Assembly (NCBI GenBank): GCA_023301405.1 | Contig: JALZUX010000579.1 | Span: 1 to 13,765, forward strand | Direction of reading: 5' to 3' | DNA: 13,765 nt | DNA from: Granulosicoccaceae bacterium | GTDB taxonomy: Bacteria > Pseudomonadota > Gammaproteobacteria > Granulosicoccales > Granulosicoccaceae | Part shown: piece after piece, positions 1-8,437 of the stretch | Layout: every line of letters starts with the position of its first letter | Position numbering within the stretch: the stretch's first letter is position 1 | Made by a program: the position numbers and the translations under genes | Notes under the pieces: generated by a model | Database searches by the model: none | The model's input: only the letters and a program-made list of their open reading frames with translations | What the model was told of the DNA's origin: nothing

Positions 1-551
1 AATACTTGCAAACACGCATACGCAAATGCCGCGAATAAAGGCAAGAACGCTGCATACTGAAACGCATCAGTTCCCGGGCGCAGCATAATAACCACACCTG
101 CCAACCCGATAACTACCGCCATCCACCTATGCAACCCTACTTTTTCACCTAAAAAGAGTACCGACAGTGCAGTGATAAATAATGGGGCGACGAAAAAAAT
201 TGCACTTGCCTCAGGTAGGCTAATTACCGACAAGCCAACAAAAAATGTCATATTCGCCAAAACCACACAAAATCCACGAATACAGTGAATAGATAAATAA
301 CGGGTTTTCATTAACGAATAACCGCCCTCAAGAGGCATAATGATCGCAAGCGTTAATGTGAGGCCAACGATTGACCTGACCAGCACAATCTGATGCAGCG
401 CGTAGTCACCGCTGAGAAATTTAATTCCCACATCATTCAGGGAGAACATGAACCAGGCACCAATGGCACACAACAACCCAACAGCGGTTGATCCGCCGCC
501 GGTATCACCACGCAGGGTTTTGATAGATTGTCTTGGCGATGCAATAGTCAT
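1..551 (-). CDS. DMT/EamA-family inner-membrane transporter, C-terminus cut by window edge
   Basis: Reading the minus strand from the ATG at 551 gives 183 residues, open to the left edge, so the 3' part is missing. The protein has a polar N-terminus of about 20 residues followed by hydrophobic segments near residues 22–40, 52–72, 90–110, 115–135, 143–158 and 165–183. The stretch PEASAIFFVAPLF, then LFLGEKVGLHRW and GLAGVVIMLRPG, is typical of the first EamA repeat of drug/metabolite (DMT) superfamily exporters, which normally have ten helices in two repeats. The substrate cannot be told from sequence. The start is the first ATG after an in-frame TGA, but it has no clear Shine-Dalgarno sequence, so the start is less sure than the family. 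It lies 121 bp downstream of recQ on the same strand and could be co-transcribed or have its own promoter. Confidence 0.85.
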   Translation of the reverse strand, partial: MTIASPRQSIKTLRGDTGGGSTAVGLLCAIGAWFMFSLNDVGIKFLSGDYALHQIVLVRSIVGLTLTLAIIMPLEGGYSLMKTRYLSIHCIRGFCVVLANMTFFVGLSVISLPEASAIFFVAPLFITALSVLFLGEKVGLHRWMAVVIGLAGVVIMLRPGTDAFQYAAFLPLFAAFAYACLQV

Positions 552-556
552 TAGAC

Positions 557-585
557 ATATGACTATTGATTGCGAGTATTGTCAA
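557..585 (-). promoter_or_regulatory. Possible promoter for the DMT transporter gene
   Basis: A perfect -35 hexamer TTGACA lies at 585–580 on the minus strand in the recQ–transporter gap. At 17-bp spacing the -10 would be TCATAT (562–557), which is a poor match. A start about seven bases further on would put the 5' end at or next to the ATG at 551. That would suit a leaderless or near-leaderless message and would explain the missing ribosome-binding site. The weak -10 keeps confidence low. Confidence 0.25.
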
Positions 586-672
586 TCTGTTTCAATCAAC
601 CCACACGGATTGAGACATTTCTCCTGTCTTGTAATCTGCGCCACCAGCAAAAGTAGTTGACCTATCACAGCG

Positions 673-2661
673 TTATTCAGCCTTGGTTTTTTCTAGCTGA
701 CTGGCTACTCGTTGAAAAGGAATAGACTCTGCGATACTAAATAGCTTGTTCTTCTGCAAACCAGCCTTACTGATTTGCGGAGAAGATATACCACAAAGCA
801 CACGCGCCAGAGTCCTTGTTGAGGAAAGCAGTTCTGCGTGCTCTGATTGTAAGTTTAATGCGTCTTTCAAGACCTCTGGCTTAAGACCAGCAAGCTCAGT
901 CTGAGGAAGCGCAACAGCTTGCTTGGTTTCACACCAACCACAATGACCACACGGGGCTTCAAGCGGGCTGTCAAACCTTGCACAAAGGGCAGATGTTTGG
1001 CAATTATCTAAGCAGACCCAATCAACACAGTGCTGCAATCGCGCTATCTCGCGTTGCTCACGCATTTGCGCGTCGGCAGATATTTCTGCCGCCAGCGCTG
1101 TTATAGATTCAGGCATTTTTTCTATGGTGAAGCGATTACGAACACCGGCCACTTTGACTTCGAGCAAGCTCTGCTCTGCCAGGTAATCAAGTGCTGCAAC
1201 CAAACGTGCACGCGGAGTATTAAGTGCAATAGCCGTGGCATCAAGATCTACTTGGTACCATGTGCTTTTTTTATGGGATTGACGAAAGATATCACCAATA
1301 AACTTGGCACGATCTGAATCAAAGCGGCCAAGTATTTCTTCTGACGTCTTTAATGGTTTAAATTGGTAGTTGGCATAAAACGGCGTACCGCCACTAATAT
1401 ATTTTTTTAGCTCTAACTGCGTTAGCAGGGTGCGCAACACCAATGCCCTGATGTCACAAGTGCGGGCAAGATCATAGAGTGAAACATCAAAGTTGCTCTC
1501 TTGAGAAAAAATGGTTTCCAATAATTTTAAAATGGATGATTCACTAGGTGTATCACCATAGACAAAATTTTCAAGTGGTATTAAATCAGACGCACAAGCC
1601 AACAGGTGACACTGTGAGGGCTCGCCATCGCGGCCGGCCCGCCCTATCTCTTGAGAATAATTTTCCAGACTTTTGGGCAGGTTATAATGGTAAACATAGC
1701 GAATATTCGATTTATCGATCCCCATACCAAAGGCAATAGTCGCAACAACTACACCGCTATCTGAATTAATAAACCAGTCCTGTACTTCACTACGCCGGTC
1801 TTCTTTAAGACCTGCGTGGTAGAACTTCGCATTCAAACCATTACCAGCCAAGAGTTCTGCCACATGCTGCGCTGTTTTTTGCAATGTTACATAAACAATT
1901 GTGGGACCAACTGGAAGCGCTTTCATTTTCTGAACCAGCACCGCGTCACGTGTTGCTTCTTCGACAGCAGTAGCAGTCAATTGCAGATTAGATCGATAAA
2001 AACCGGTATTCACAGCGCATTCGTCTGAAATTTCAAATGCACTGCAGATATCTTTCATCACATCTTTGGTTGCTGTTGCGGTAAGTGCCAATACACGTTG
2101 TGCCCCACAAGCTTTGGCAAACTGCACCAACTTAAGATAATCAGGTCGAAAGTTGTGACCCCACTCAGAGATACAGTGCGCCTCATCGACGGCAAACAGG
2201 GCTATATCAATACCTGCAATAGCATGGCGAAAACGTTCGTTGTTGAAGCGCTCCGGCGCTACATACAGTAATCGTAAACTGCCATCGCGTAACTCTTGCA
2301 TCACTTGCCGATAGGCGGCGGCATCAAGTGTTGAATCAAGCCTTGCTGCCTTTATACCGCGTGCAGTCAACGCATCTATTTGATCTTTCATTAGTGCGAT
2401 CAACGGTGACACCACCAGCGTTAAACCATCAAGCAACAGTGAGGGCAACTGGTAGCACATCGATTTACCGCCGCCAGTGGGAAACACCGCAGCCGCACTG
2501 TTACCTGCCAGCAATTGGGTAATGACTTGTTCCTGACCATCGCGAAAACCACTGTAGCCAAAATACTGGCTTAGCGCGGTATTCAGCTCATCGGCAGAAA
2601 AGGATTTTGGTGAGGAGACTTCAGACGGCACAGTCTGGACTGCATAGGTGGTTTTCGACAT
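673..2661 (-). CDS. recQ: RecQ-family ATP-dependent DNA helicase, atypical C-terminus
   Basis: A 3'-5' superfamily-2 DNA helicase of 662 residues; RecQ proteins act in recombination and replication-fork repair. All core motifs are visible: motif 0 (GFRDGQEQVI, 38–47), Walker A (FPTGGGKS, 60–67), motif Ia (VVSPLIALMKDQ), the DEAH box at 159–162 followed by the RecQ aromatic-rich loop (ISEWGHNFRPDY), motif III (LALTATA), motif V (ATIAFGMGIDK) and motif VI (QEIGRAGRDG, 337–346). The C-terminal part differs from E. coli RecQ. Two winged-helix-like stretches (about 390–435 and 468–513) come first, and a cysteine cluster (C545, C550, C554, C560, C571, C574, C577) follows. No recognisable HRDC domain is present. 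The start is supported by GGAAG six to seven bases before the ATG. It lies downstream of lysS after a 158-bp gap. The helicase call is certain; orthology to E. coli recQ is less so. Confidence 0.93.
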   Translation of the reverse strand: MSKTTYAVQTVPSEVSSPKSFSADELNTALSQYFGYSGFRDGQEQVITQLLAGNSAAAVFPTGGGKSMCYQLPSLLLDGLTLVVSPLIALMKDQIDALTARGIKAARLDSTLDAAAYRQVMQELRDGSLRLLYVAPERFNNERFRHAIAGIDIALFAVDEAHCISEWGHNFRPDYLKLVQFAKACGAQRVLALTATATKDVMKDICSAFEISDECAVNTGFYRSNLQLTATAVEEATRDAVLVQKMKALPVGPTIVYVTLQKTAQHVAELLAGNGLNAKFYHAGLKEDRRSEVQDWFINSDSGVVVATIAFGMGIDKSNIRYVYHYNLPKSLENYSQEIGRAGRDGEPSQCHLLACASDLIPLENFVYGDTPSESSILKLLETIFSQESNFDVSLYDLARTCDIRALVLRTLLTQLELKKYISGGTPFYANYQFKPLKTSEEILGRFDSDRAKFIGDIFRQSHKKSTWYQVDLDATAIALNTPRARLVAALDYLAEQSLLEVKVAGVRNRFTIEKMPESITALAAEISADAQMREQREIARLQHCVDWVCLDNCQTSALCARFDSPLEAPCGHCGWCETKQAVALPQTELAGLKPEVLKDALNLQSEHAELLSSTRTLARVLCGISSPQISKAGLQKNKLFSIAESIPFQRVASQLEKTKAE

Positions 2662-2819
2662 GTTTTACTTCCACTGCTAACTTCAAGGTGACAGACGACC
2701 CCACAGAGTCGCTGACTTCTACTACTTGTCGATAAGTTTGCCTTAGAGTAATACCAAATTTAGTGACACAGTTCACGACTCGGCCTCCGGGCAGTCGCTT
2801 CAGAGGCGGCCTCATGAGG

Positions 2820-4361
2820 TTAGCTTTCAGGGCGCATGTGAGGAAATAGAATGACGTCTCTTATCGAAGGCGCACCAGTGAACATCATCACCAACCGGTC
2901 TATACCGATGCCTTCACCAGCGGTCGGCGGTAAGCCAAATTCAAGCGCACGGATGTAGTCAGCGTCATAATGCATCGCTTCATCATCACCAGCATCAAGG
3001 TTAGCTACCTGATCCCGAAATCGTGCTGCCTGGTCCTCTGAGTCGTTTAACTCGGAAAAGCCGTTGGCGATCTCACGCCCGCCTACAAAAAATTCAAAAC
3101 GGTCAGTAACATCAGGGTTGGTATCATTTCGACGCGCCAACGGTGACACCTCTGCCGGATAAGCAGTAATAAAGGTTGGGGCGATTAAGCGGTGCTCGAC
3201 CGTTGCCTCAAAAATTTCAGTCAATAACTTTCCAATTCCCCATCCGTCTTGTACCTTAGCACCCTTACGATTTGCAATAGAACGCAGTGCATTAAGATCA
3301 TTAAGATCATCTTCGTAGATATCAGAATTGTATTGCGCTACTGACTCCGCCATCGTGAGCCTGGCAAATGGCTTTGAGAAATCGTAAGTAGACTCGCCAT
3401 CAGCCGACTGAATACTTGTTGAACCCATGACGTTTTCTGCGATATCACGAAGCAACTCTTCAGTCAGATTCATTAAATCATTGTAGTCAGCATAAGCCTG
3501 ATAAAACTCAAGCATTGTGAACTCAGGATTATGCCTTGTAGATAAGCCTTCATTTCGAAAATTACGGTTAATTTCAAACACCCGGTCAAAGCCACCAACC
3601 ACCAACCGCTTTAAGTAAAGTTCAGGTGCGATACGCAAATACATATCCATGTCGAGCGCATTGTGATGAGTCACAAAAGGCTTGGCGGTAGCGCCACCTG
3701 GTATCACCTGCATCATGGGTGTTTCTACTTCCATGTAACTGCGCGCATTAAAGAAATCACGAATATACTGAACAATCGCTGCACGGATTTTAAAGGTGCT
3801 ACGAGTATCGTTATTGATGATCAGGTCTACATAGCGTTGACGGTAACGCTGTTCCATGTCCGTTAGACCATGAAATTTTTCTGGTAACGGACGTAGTGAT
3901 TTAGTCAGCAAGCGATAAGATGATGCTTTAATAGTCAGCTCACCTTTATTGGTTTGGAACAACTTACCCTTTACACCAATAATATCGCCAACATCAAGAT
4001 GCTTAAATTCGTCATAAGCGTCCTCACCCACGCCGCCCTGCTGCAGGAAAATTTGTATTCTTCCGCTCGCATCCTGAATGTGGGCAAAGCTTGCTTTACC
4101 CATTACCCGCTTGCCAATCATTCGTCCAGCTATAGAGACTGGTATTTCCGTTGACTCAAAATATTCTTTCGCGCGGTTTTCATGTTCATCCAGAAGTTCC
4201 TGCGCCAGATCAGCTGGTCTGAAATCGTTAGGAAAAGCTGGTCCCTTCTCTCGCAGTTCAGCAAGTTTCTCACGACGTTGTGCGATCAGTTTGTTGTCGT
4301 CTTGTACGGTGTCGTCTTGCTTGTAGTCGTCTTCACTCACGGGAGTTTTGCCTTCACTCAT
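2820..4361 (-). CDS. lysS: Lysyl-tRNA synthetase, class II
   Basis: Charges tRNA-Lys with lysine in the cytoplasm using ATP. The 513-residue length is normal for bacterial class II LysRS. An acidic N-terminal tail (about 1–25) precedes the OB-fold anticodon-binding domain (about 74–150, with [18 protein letters not shown]). The catalytic domain follows, with motif 1 near 203–220, motif 2 ([11 protein letters not shown], 262–272) and motif 3 ([13 protein letters not shown], 482–494). The segment [17 protein letters not shown] is characteristic of LysRS and separates it from AspRS and AsnRS. The start has AGGA seven bases upstream of the ATG, directly after a small GC-rich hairpin. A 9-bp tandem repeat (3292–3309) encodes DLN twice near residue 355, in a surface-like insertion. 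It follows prfB by 91 bp, the order known from E. coli. All class-defining motifs are intact. Confidence 0.97.
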   Translation of the reverse strand: MSEGKTPVSEDDYKQDDTVQDDNKLIAQRREKLAELREKGPAFPNDFRPADLAQELLDEHENRAKEYFESTEIPVSIAGRMIGKRVMGKASFAHIQDASGRIQIFLQQGGVGEDAYDEFKHLDVGDIIGVKGKLFQTNKGELTIKASSYRLLTKSLRPLPEKFHGLTDMEQRYRQRYVDLIINNDTRSTFKIRAAIVQYIRDFFNARSYMEVETPMMQVIPGGATAKPFVTHHNALDMDMYLRIAPELYLKRLVVGGFDRVFEINRNFRNEGLSTRHNPEFTMLEFYQAYADYNDLMNLTEELLRDIAENVMGSTSIQSADGESTYDFSKPFARLTMAESVAQYNSDIYEDDLNDLNALRSIANRKGAKVQDGWGIGKLLTEIFEATVEHRLIAPTFITAYPAEVSPLARRNDTNPDVTDRFEFFVGGREIANGFSELNDSEDQAARFRDQVANLDAGDDEAMHYDADYIRALEFGLPPTAGEGIGIDRLVMMFTGAPSIRDVILFPHMRPES

Positions 4362-4370
4362 TTTTTTCCT

Positions 4371-4383
4371 GCGGCCACGCCGC
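4371..4383 (-). repeat. Small GC hairpin abutting the lysS ribosome-binding site
   Basis: GCGGC and GCCGC pair around a three-base loop. On the minus strand the second arm ends immediately before the AGGA Shine-Dalgarno of lysS. The stem leaves the AGGA itself unpaired. It might influence ribosome access, but it is short and could be chance. Confidence 0.35.
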
Positions 4384-4452
4384 GATTGTTAAATTACTAC
4401 TGAATGTTATTAATATTGCGCAGATACGCTACGCCACCATTAAAACAAGTTT

Positions 4453-5548
4453 CTATAAACCGCTTTTTAAGCTTGCTTCAATGAACTGATCCAAGTTTCC
4501 ATCGAGCACGGCCTGTGTATTACCGGTTTCAACATTAGTGCGTAGATCTTTTATTCGCGACTGGTCTAGCACATAGGAACGGATCTGACTGCCCCAACCG
4601 ATATCTGACTTGGTTTCTTCAAGCGCTTGCTGGTCGCCACGACGCTTTTGCATTTCAAGCTCATAAAGCTTTGCCTTTAATTGCTTCATGGCCTGATCTT
4701 TATTCTTATGCTGCGAACGATCATTTTGGCACTGAACCACCACATTTGTGGGTTCGTGCGTTATGCGCACCGCTGATTCAGTTCGGTTGACGTGCTGACC
4801 ACCTGCCCCGGATGCACGGTAGACATCGATGCGCAGATCGGCGGGGTTTATATCGATCTCAACCGTATCATCAACTTCAGGGGCGACAAAAACAGCAGCA
4901 AACGAAGTGTGCCGTCGGCTGCCTGAATCGAACGGTGACTTTCTCACCAAGCGATGAACACCAGACTCGGTACGCAGCCAACCATAAGCGTACTCGCCTT
5001 CGAAGCGAATGGTGGCCGACTTTATACCAGCCACGTCACCCGCAGAGGCTTCCATCAGTTCAGTTTTAAACCCATGAGCCTCGCCCCAACGCAAATACAT
5101 GCGCAACAGCATTTCAGCCCAATCTTGGGCCTCGGTACCACCGGATCCTGATTGGATATCGACAAACGCGTTGTTTTCGTCTTGTTCGCCACTGAACATA
5201 CGGCGAAATTCGAGCTCGGCAATTCGCGCTTCCAGCGCGGCCAGGTCATCATTGACTGACTGCAAAGTGGCTTCGTCTTCTTCTTCATTGGCCATTTGCA
5301 GGAGCTCTTCAGAGTCATCGAGACCCGATTCAAGAGAGCTTAGCAGGCTAACAACAGTATCGAGTTGCGCGCGCTCTTTGCCTAACGCCTGGGCACGGTC
5401 TGGTTGGTTCCAGATTTCCGGGTCTTCGAGTTCAAGCATGACCTCTTCGAGCTGTTCTTTTTTATCGTCGAAGTCAAAGGTACCCCCTTAGCGCTTTACC
5501 GCGCTCACGAAGGTCTTCGATTTTATTAGTTGTGGGATTAATTTCCAT
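4453..5548 (-). CDS. prfB: Peptide chain release factor 2, with programmed +1 frameshift
   Basis: RF2 recognises UGA and UAA stop codons and triggers release of the finished protein. The gene is in two frames. The first runs from ATG at 5548 for 24 codons ([20 protein letters not shown], then RGYL) to an in-frame TGA at 5476–5474. The ribosome shifts +1 on CTT-TGA-C and continues from GAC (5475) to the TAG at 4453. The joined protein is 364 residues, against 365 in E. coli. The SPF stop-codon-recognition tripeptide is at about 204–206 and the catalytic GGQ at about 249–251, inside [18 protein letters not shown]. Starting at the later ATG (5439) would lose 36 N-terminal residues and is wrong. 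No strong Shine-Dalgarno is seen at 5548, but the N-terminal sequence matches the family closely. It lies between recJ (79 bp upstream) and lysS, as in E. coli. Expression is expected to be autoregulated by RF2 level through the frameshift. Confidence 0.96.
5473..5488 (-). promoter_or_regulatory. prfB: prfB programmed +1 frameshift signal
   Basis: The minus strand reads AGG GGG TAC CTT TGA C. It combines an internal Shine-Dalgarno-like AGGGGG, one intervening codon, the slippery CTT, and a UGA stop followed by C, which is poor termination context. Elements and spacing match the known RF2 autoregulatory site of E. coli. When RF2 is scarce, the ribosome pauses at UGA and slips forward one base. 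Confidence 0.95.
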
Positions 5549-5627
5549 CGCACGAGTCTTGAGGCGTTTAACCCGCTAGTTTACACCACCCCGTGAAATG
5601 AATCTTGAGTTTGTAATGACCCCGCTG

Positions 5628-7352
5628 TCAGCCTACCGGCTCAAGGTATTCAACAATCAACTGCAACGATTCGCGGTCTCGAAAATGATTTACGTCAAGG
5701 CGAAACACAATGCGCCATTGCTGATCATCGGTAGCGTGTATTCGGCGGTTAAAAGCCACTGCAGGCAAATCGCGACCGCCATTAACATGCCGAAGCACCA
5801 GACGACTATGACCCTTGCCGACCTCCTCCGCTGATTTTATCTCGAAAATATCGTCAAACAACGGCGCAGAAAAAGTTTGTCCCCACGGCTGCAGAAATTT
5901 CATCATTGCGGCGTTTTGAAGCGTCATTTCTGAATCATTCAGGGGACCATCGGTCAGCCATTCCCGCGCTGGCGTAACCCCTTCCAGCAGGCGAGTCACT
6001 TGTGCTTCAAAACCCTTTTTAAACTTAGGAAAGTCAGCTTCGGCCAAACTGACGCCTGCCGCCATTGCGTGACCGCCAAACTTTGATAGCAATCCAGGCT
6101 CTGTGGCGACCATGGCAACCAGCACATCGCGGATATGCACTCCCTCTATTGAGCGCCCTGAGCCCTTCAAGCTGCCATCAGCAGATTTGGCGAAAGCAAA
6201 TACCGGCCGATGGCACTTTTCTTTGATCCGACCAGCCACAATACCGATGACACCTTCATGCCATTCCGGCTTATAGACTGATAAAGCACAGGGCAACTGA
6301 CCAGACTGTTCTGCCATCAGCGCCTCAACCTGCTCAAAACCCTCGCTACGCATGCCGCTTTCAATCTGGCGACGCTTGCGGTTGAATTGATCGAGCTCAC
6401 GAGCAATCAGCAGTGCCGTTTGCTTGTCTTCAGCTAACAGGCATTCAATGCCGATGCTGATATCGTCAAGTCGGCCAGCGGCATTTAAACGGGGACCAAC
6501 AACAAACCCTAAATCACCCGATGTCGCTCTTTGATGGTCTCGTGACGCCACATCGAACAAAGCAAGAATCCCGGGACGCGCCCTCCCCGCCCTAATACGA
6601 CGCAGACCCTGCTCTACCAATATGCGGTTGTTACGATCTAACGGCACGACATCGGCCACAGTCCCGACTGCGACCAAATCAAGGTAATCCGCCATCCGCG
6701 GCATACTCAGACCCTTTGATTCCAGCCACCCGTCTTTTTGCAAACGCCTGCACAAGCCGGCCATCACATAAAACGTAACGCCAACACCGCATAGATTTTT
6801 ACTGGGAAATTCGCAATCGACTCTATTTGGATTAACGATCACGTCGGCACCCGGCAATTGCTCCGGCGGCAGATGATGGTCAGTCACTAGCACCGACACT
6901 CCAGCCTCCTTTGCCGCCTCAACACCACTATTCGATGCAACGCCATTGTCGACGGTCAGGATTAGATGGGGCTTTTTCTGCAAGGCCACCGCCACGATGG
7001 CAGGCGACAACCCATAACCGTACTCAAACCGGTTTGGCACCAGGTAGGAGACATTGGCGCCGACACTTCGCAACACGTGGCACGACAGCGCTGTACTTGT
7101 CGCACCGTCGGCGTCGTAGTCACCGACAATCAGAATTCTTTTTCCAGCAACAATGATCTCAGATAATAAGTCGATAGCGCCGTCGTGATCCTTCATCGTC
7201 GCGGGCTGCAGTAACTTAGCCAAATTCAACTCAAGCTCTTCGGCATCCAATACTCCCCTACCAGCTAGAATGCGTCCGATCAATGGCTGCGGATGAAGAC
7301 TCGCCGCCAATTTTTCGTCATATACACGGCGTCTGACAGACTCAATTGTCAT
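5628..7352 (-). CDS. recJ: Single-stranded-DNA-specific 5'-3' exonuclease RecJ
   Basis: A DHH-family nuclease that degrades ssDNA 5'-3' in RecFOR recombination, mismatch repair and base-excision repair. Metal-binding motifs are intact: GDYDADGATSTA (77–88), LTVDNG (132–137), VTDHHLP with DHH at 158–160, and GTVADVVPL (230–238). GPRLNAAGRLDD and the DHHA1 motif KFGGHAMAAGV (424–434) follow, then the OB-like C-terminus ending QLIVEYLEPVG. I chose the ATG at 7352 (574 residues; E. coli has 577) because MTIESVRRRV aligns with the E. coli N-terminus. The frame is open to a TTG at 7376 (582 residues), also a possible start. The ATG lies inside the last codons of the upstream gene, an 11-bp overlap that suggests translational coupling. 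Downstream is prfB, the order known from other gammaproteobacteria. Confidence 0.96.
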   Translation of the reverse strand: MTIESVRRRVYDEKLAASLHPQPLIGRILAGRGVLDAEELELNLAKLLQPATMKDHDGAIDLLSEIIVAGKRILIVGDYDADGATSTALSCHVLRSVGANVSYLVPNRFEYGYGLSPAIVAVALQKKPHLILTVDNGVASNSGVEAAKEAGVSVLVTDHHLPPEQLPGADVIVNPNRVDCEFPSKNLCGVGVTFYVMAGLCRRLQKDGWLESKGLSMPRMADYLDLVAVGTVADVVPLDRNNRILVEQGLRRIRAGRARPGILALFDVASRDHQRATSGDLGFVVGPRLNAAGRLDDISIGIECLLAEDKQTALLIARELDQFNRKRRQIESGMRSEGFEQVEALMAEQSGQLPCALSVYKPEWHEGVIGIVAGRIKEKCHRPVFAFAKSADGSLKGSGRSIEGVHIRDVLVAMVATEPGLLSKFGGHAMAAGVSLAEADFPKFKKGFEAQVTRLLEGVTPAREWLTDGPLNDSEMTLQNAAMMKFLQPWGQTFSAPLFDDIFEIKSAEEVGKGHSRLVLRHVNGGRDLPAVAFNRRIHATDDQQWRIVFRLDVNHFRDRESLQLIVEYLEPVG

Positions 7353-8415
7353 CGGCAACTGCTCTGTCACGTTCAATAAAGTTACTCAACGGCTTTTGGC
7401 GCCGCCAAAATTTATAACGGGCATGGCGGTCAAGCTGCAACCACTGATCACCGCCCACCCAGAGTCGAGCAGACACCCAGCCACCATGAGCTAATTGTTG
7501 CCACAAGGGTTTGAATATTTTTGCTTCCAGACTAGCAAGTGTATCTACTCTAAGTTGCTCGTCCGCCGTAGCAGCTGCACGTTGAAGCTCATCAACCACC
7601 ACCACAACAGACGACTGCTGATCTAGCTTTTGCGCTGCGAAATTGTCTAGCGCACAAGCTTCAACGCTAAAATGGTGAGCGATACTTTTAGTGTAGAAGT
7701 TATCGCTATAGACAACGGCCGCCACAGCATCATTAGCACGCACAGGCTCAAGTGAACCCTCACCCCACAACCATAGGGAACTCACCATTACTTTTCCAAG
7801 CTGTTGACGCTGCTGATTGACCGGGTGTGAATACAACAGCATTTCTATTTCCGCAAGCCAACTGCGCCATTTTGACGCATCCGCTCCGCGCGGGCTTTCT
7901 TGAGAGACATCCCGCCCAGTAGCCTTACTTGGCGGACTCGTGCAAACATCCAGAGGATGCGCAAGAATGCAATACCAGCGGGTCGCTTCAACGGCTTTAA
8001 AAACAACACCATCTGAGCAAAAGTGATTGTTCAGGGTGTCGATCAGTGATTGGGCTTCAGCGAGGCTCAAATCAAGCACCGATTGATCTGCAAGCACCGC
8101 ATGATTGATATCCATTTCCTGATAGACAGGGTCGGCGCGAAGAACCATACCAATCTCTTCAGATAGCCCTGTGTCAAGCCGATAGCCCAATATAGCCGCA
8201 CAGTTTTTATTAGACGCGTCTCCACTGTTGAACCAATTCAGAACCGCAGACTCCAAGCTGTCGGTTGAATCATGTAAAAATCTTGCATGAGACAAACATC
8301 GACACAGAAAGGGCGTGCTTACGGGCATCGCACCTACTGCTTCAGCAGCCAATAAGCCTGGCACCAAAACGTTGACACTTGGGTTATCTACACTGGTGGT
8401 ATAAGATGCACGCAT
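7342..8415 (-). CDS. RpfE-like conserved protein of unknown function, upstream of recJ
   Basis: A 357-residue soluble protein with no signal peptide or membrane segment. It has features I recall from the RpfE-type family found beside recJ in Xanthomonas and other gammaproteobacteria. These are HPVNQQRQQLGKVMVSSLWLWGEG (positions 197–220, shown in part), where the SLWLWGxG core is the hallmark, and a C-terminal W-x-L/R-rich segment ending in KFWRRQKPL. In Xanthomonas the gene lies in the rpf (diffusible signal) cluster, but its biochemical role is not established. Some databases label relatives as phosphoglycerate-mutase-like; I see no convincing catalytic motif to support that. Its 3' end overlaps the recJ start, so the two are probably made together. 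The start ATG at 8415 has AAAGGG 12 bases upstream, longer than ideal. Gene reality is firm, family assignment fairly good, function unknown. Confidence 0.75.
   Translation of the reverse strand: MRASYTTSVDNPSVNVLVPGLLAAEAVGAMPVSTPFLCRCLSHARFLHDSTDSLESAVLNWFNSGDASNKNCAAILGYRLDTGLSEEIGMVLRADPVYQEMDINHAVLADQSVLDLSLAEAQSLIDTLNNHFCSDGVVFKAVEATRWYCILAHPLDVCTSPPSKATGRDVSQESPRGADASKWRSWLAEIEMLLYSHPVNQQRQQLGKVMVSSLWLWGEGSLEPVRANDAVAAVVYSDNFYTKSIAHHFSVEACALDNFAAQKLDQQSSVVVVVDELQRAAATADEQLRVDTLASLEAKIFKPLWQQLAHGGWVSARLWVGGDQWLQLDRHARYKFWRRQKPLSNFIERDRAVADDN
8372..8405 (+). promoter_or_regulatory. Candidate promoter of the VTT-protein/oxidoreductase operon
   Basis: TGG-TATAAG at 8397–8405 is an extended -10 element (TGn plus a five-of-six match to TATAAT), ending 32 bases before the ATG at 8438. 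A TTGACA occurs at 8372–8377, but its 22-bp spacing is too long for a normal sigma-70 promoter, so the extended -10 is the stronger part. The element lies inside the start of the divergent RpfE-like gene, as it must with only 22 bp between the start codons. Confidence 0.3.
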
Positions 8416-8437
8416 TAATTATAAGAGCCCTTTAGTA

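Noticed and set aside
592..618. Eight-codon leader peptide (MSQSVWVD) after AGGAG in the recQ–transporter gap
   Set aside because: Only two bases separate AGGAG from the ATG, too close for good initiation. There is no run of regulatory codons and no visible attenuator hairpin.
2621..2815. 64-codon minus-strand frame bridging the lysS–recQ gap
   Set aside because: It overlaps the recQ start in another frame, has no family resemblance and no clear ribosome-binding site.
2662..2819. Terminator between lysS and recQ (GCCTC/GAGGC arms and the palindrome CCTCATGAGG after the lysS stop)
   Set aside because: The GCCTC/GAGGC stem is only 5 bp with a 15-base loop and no T-run. The 10-bp palindrome is too short to stand on its own.
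5439..5548. prfB as a frameshifted pseudogene
   Set aside because: The offset occurs exactly at the conserved RF2 recoding site with all its elements, and the remaining sequence is intact.
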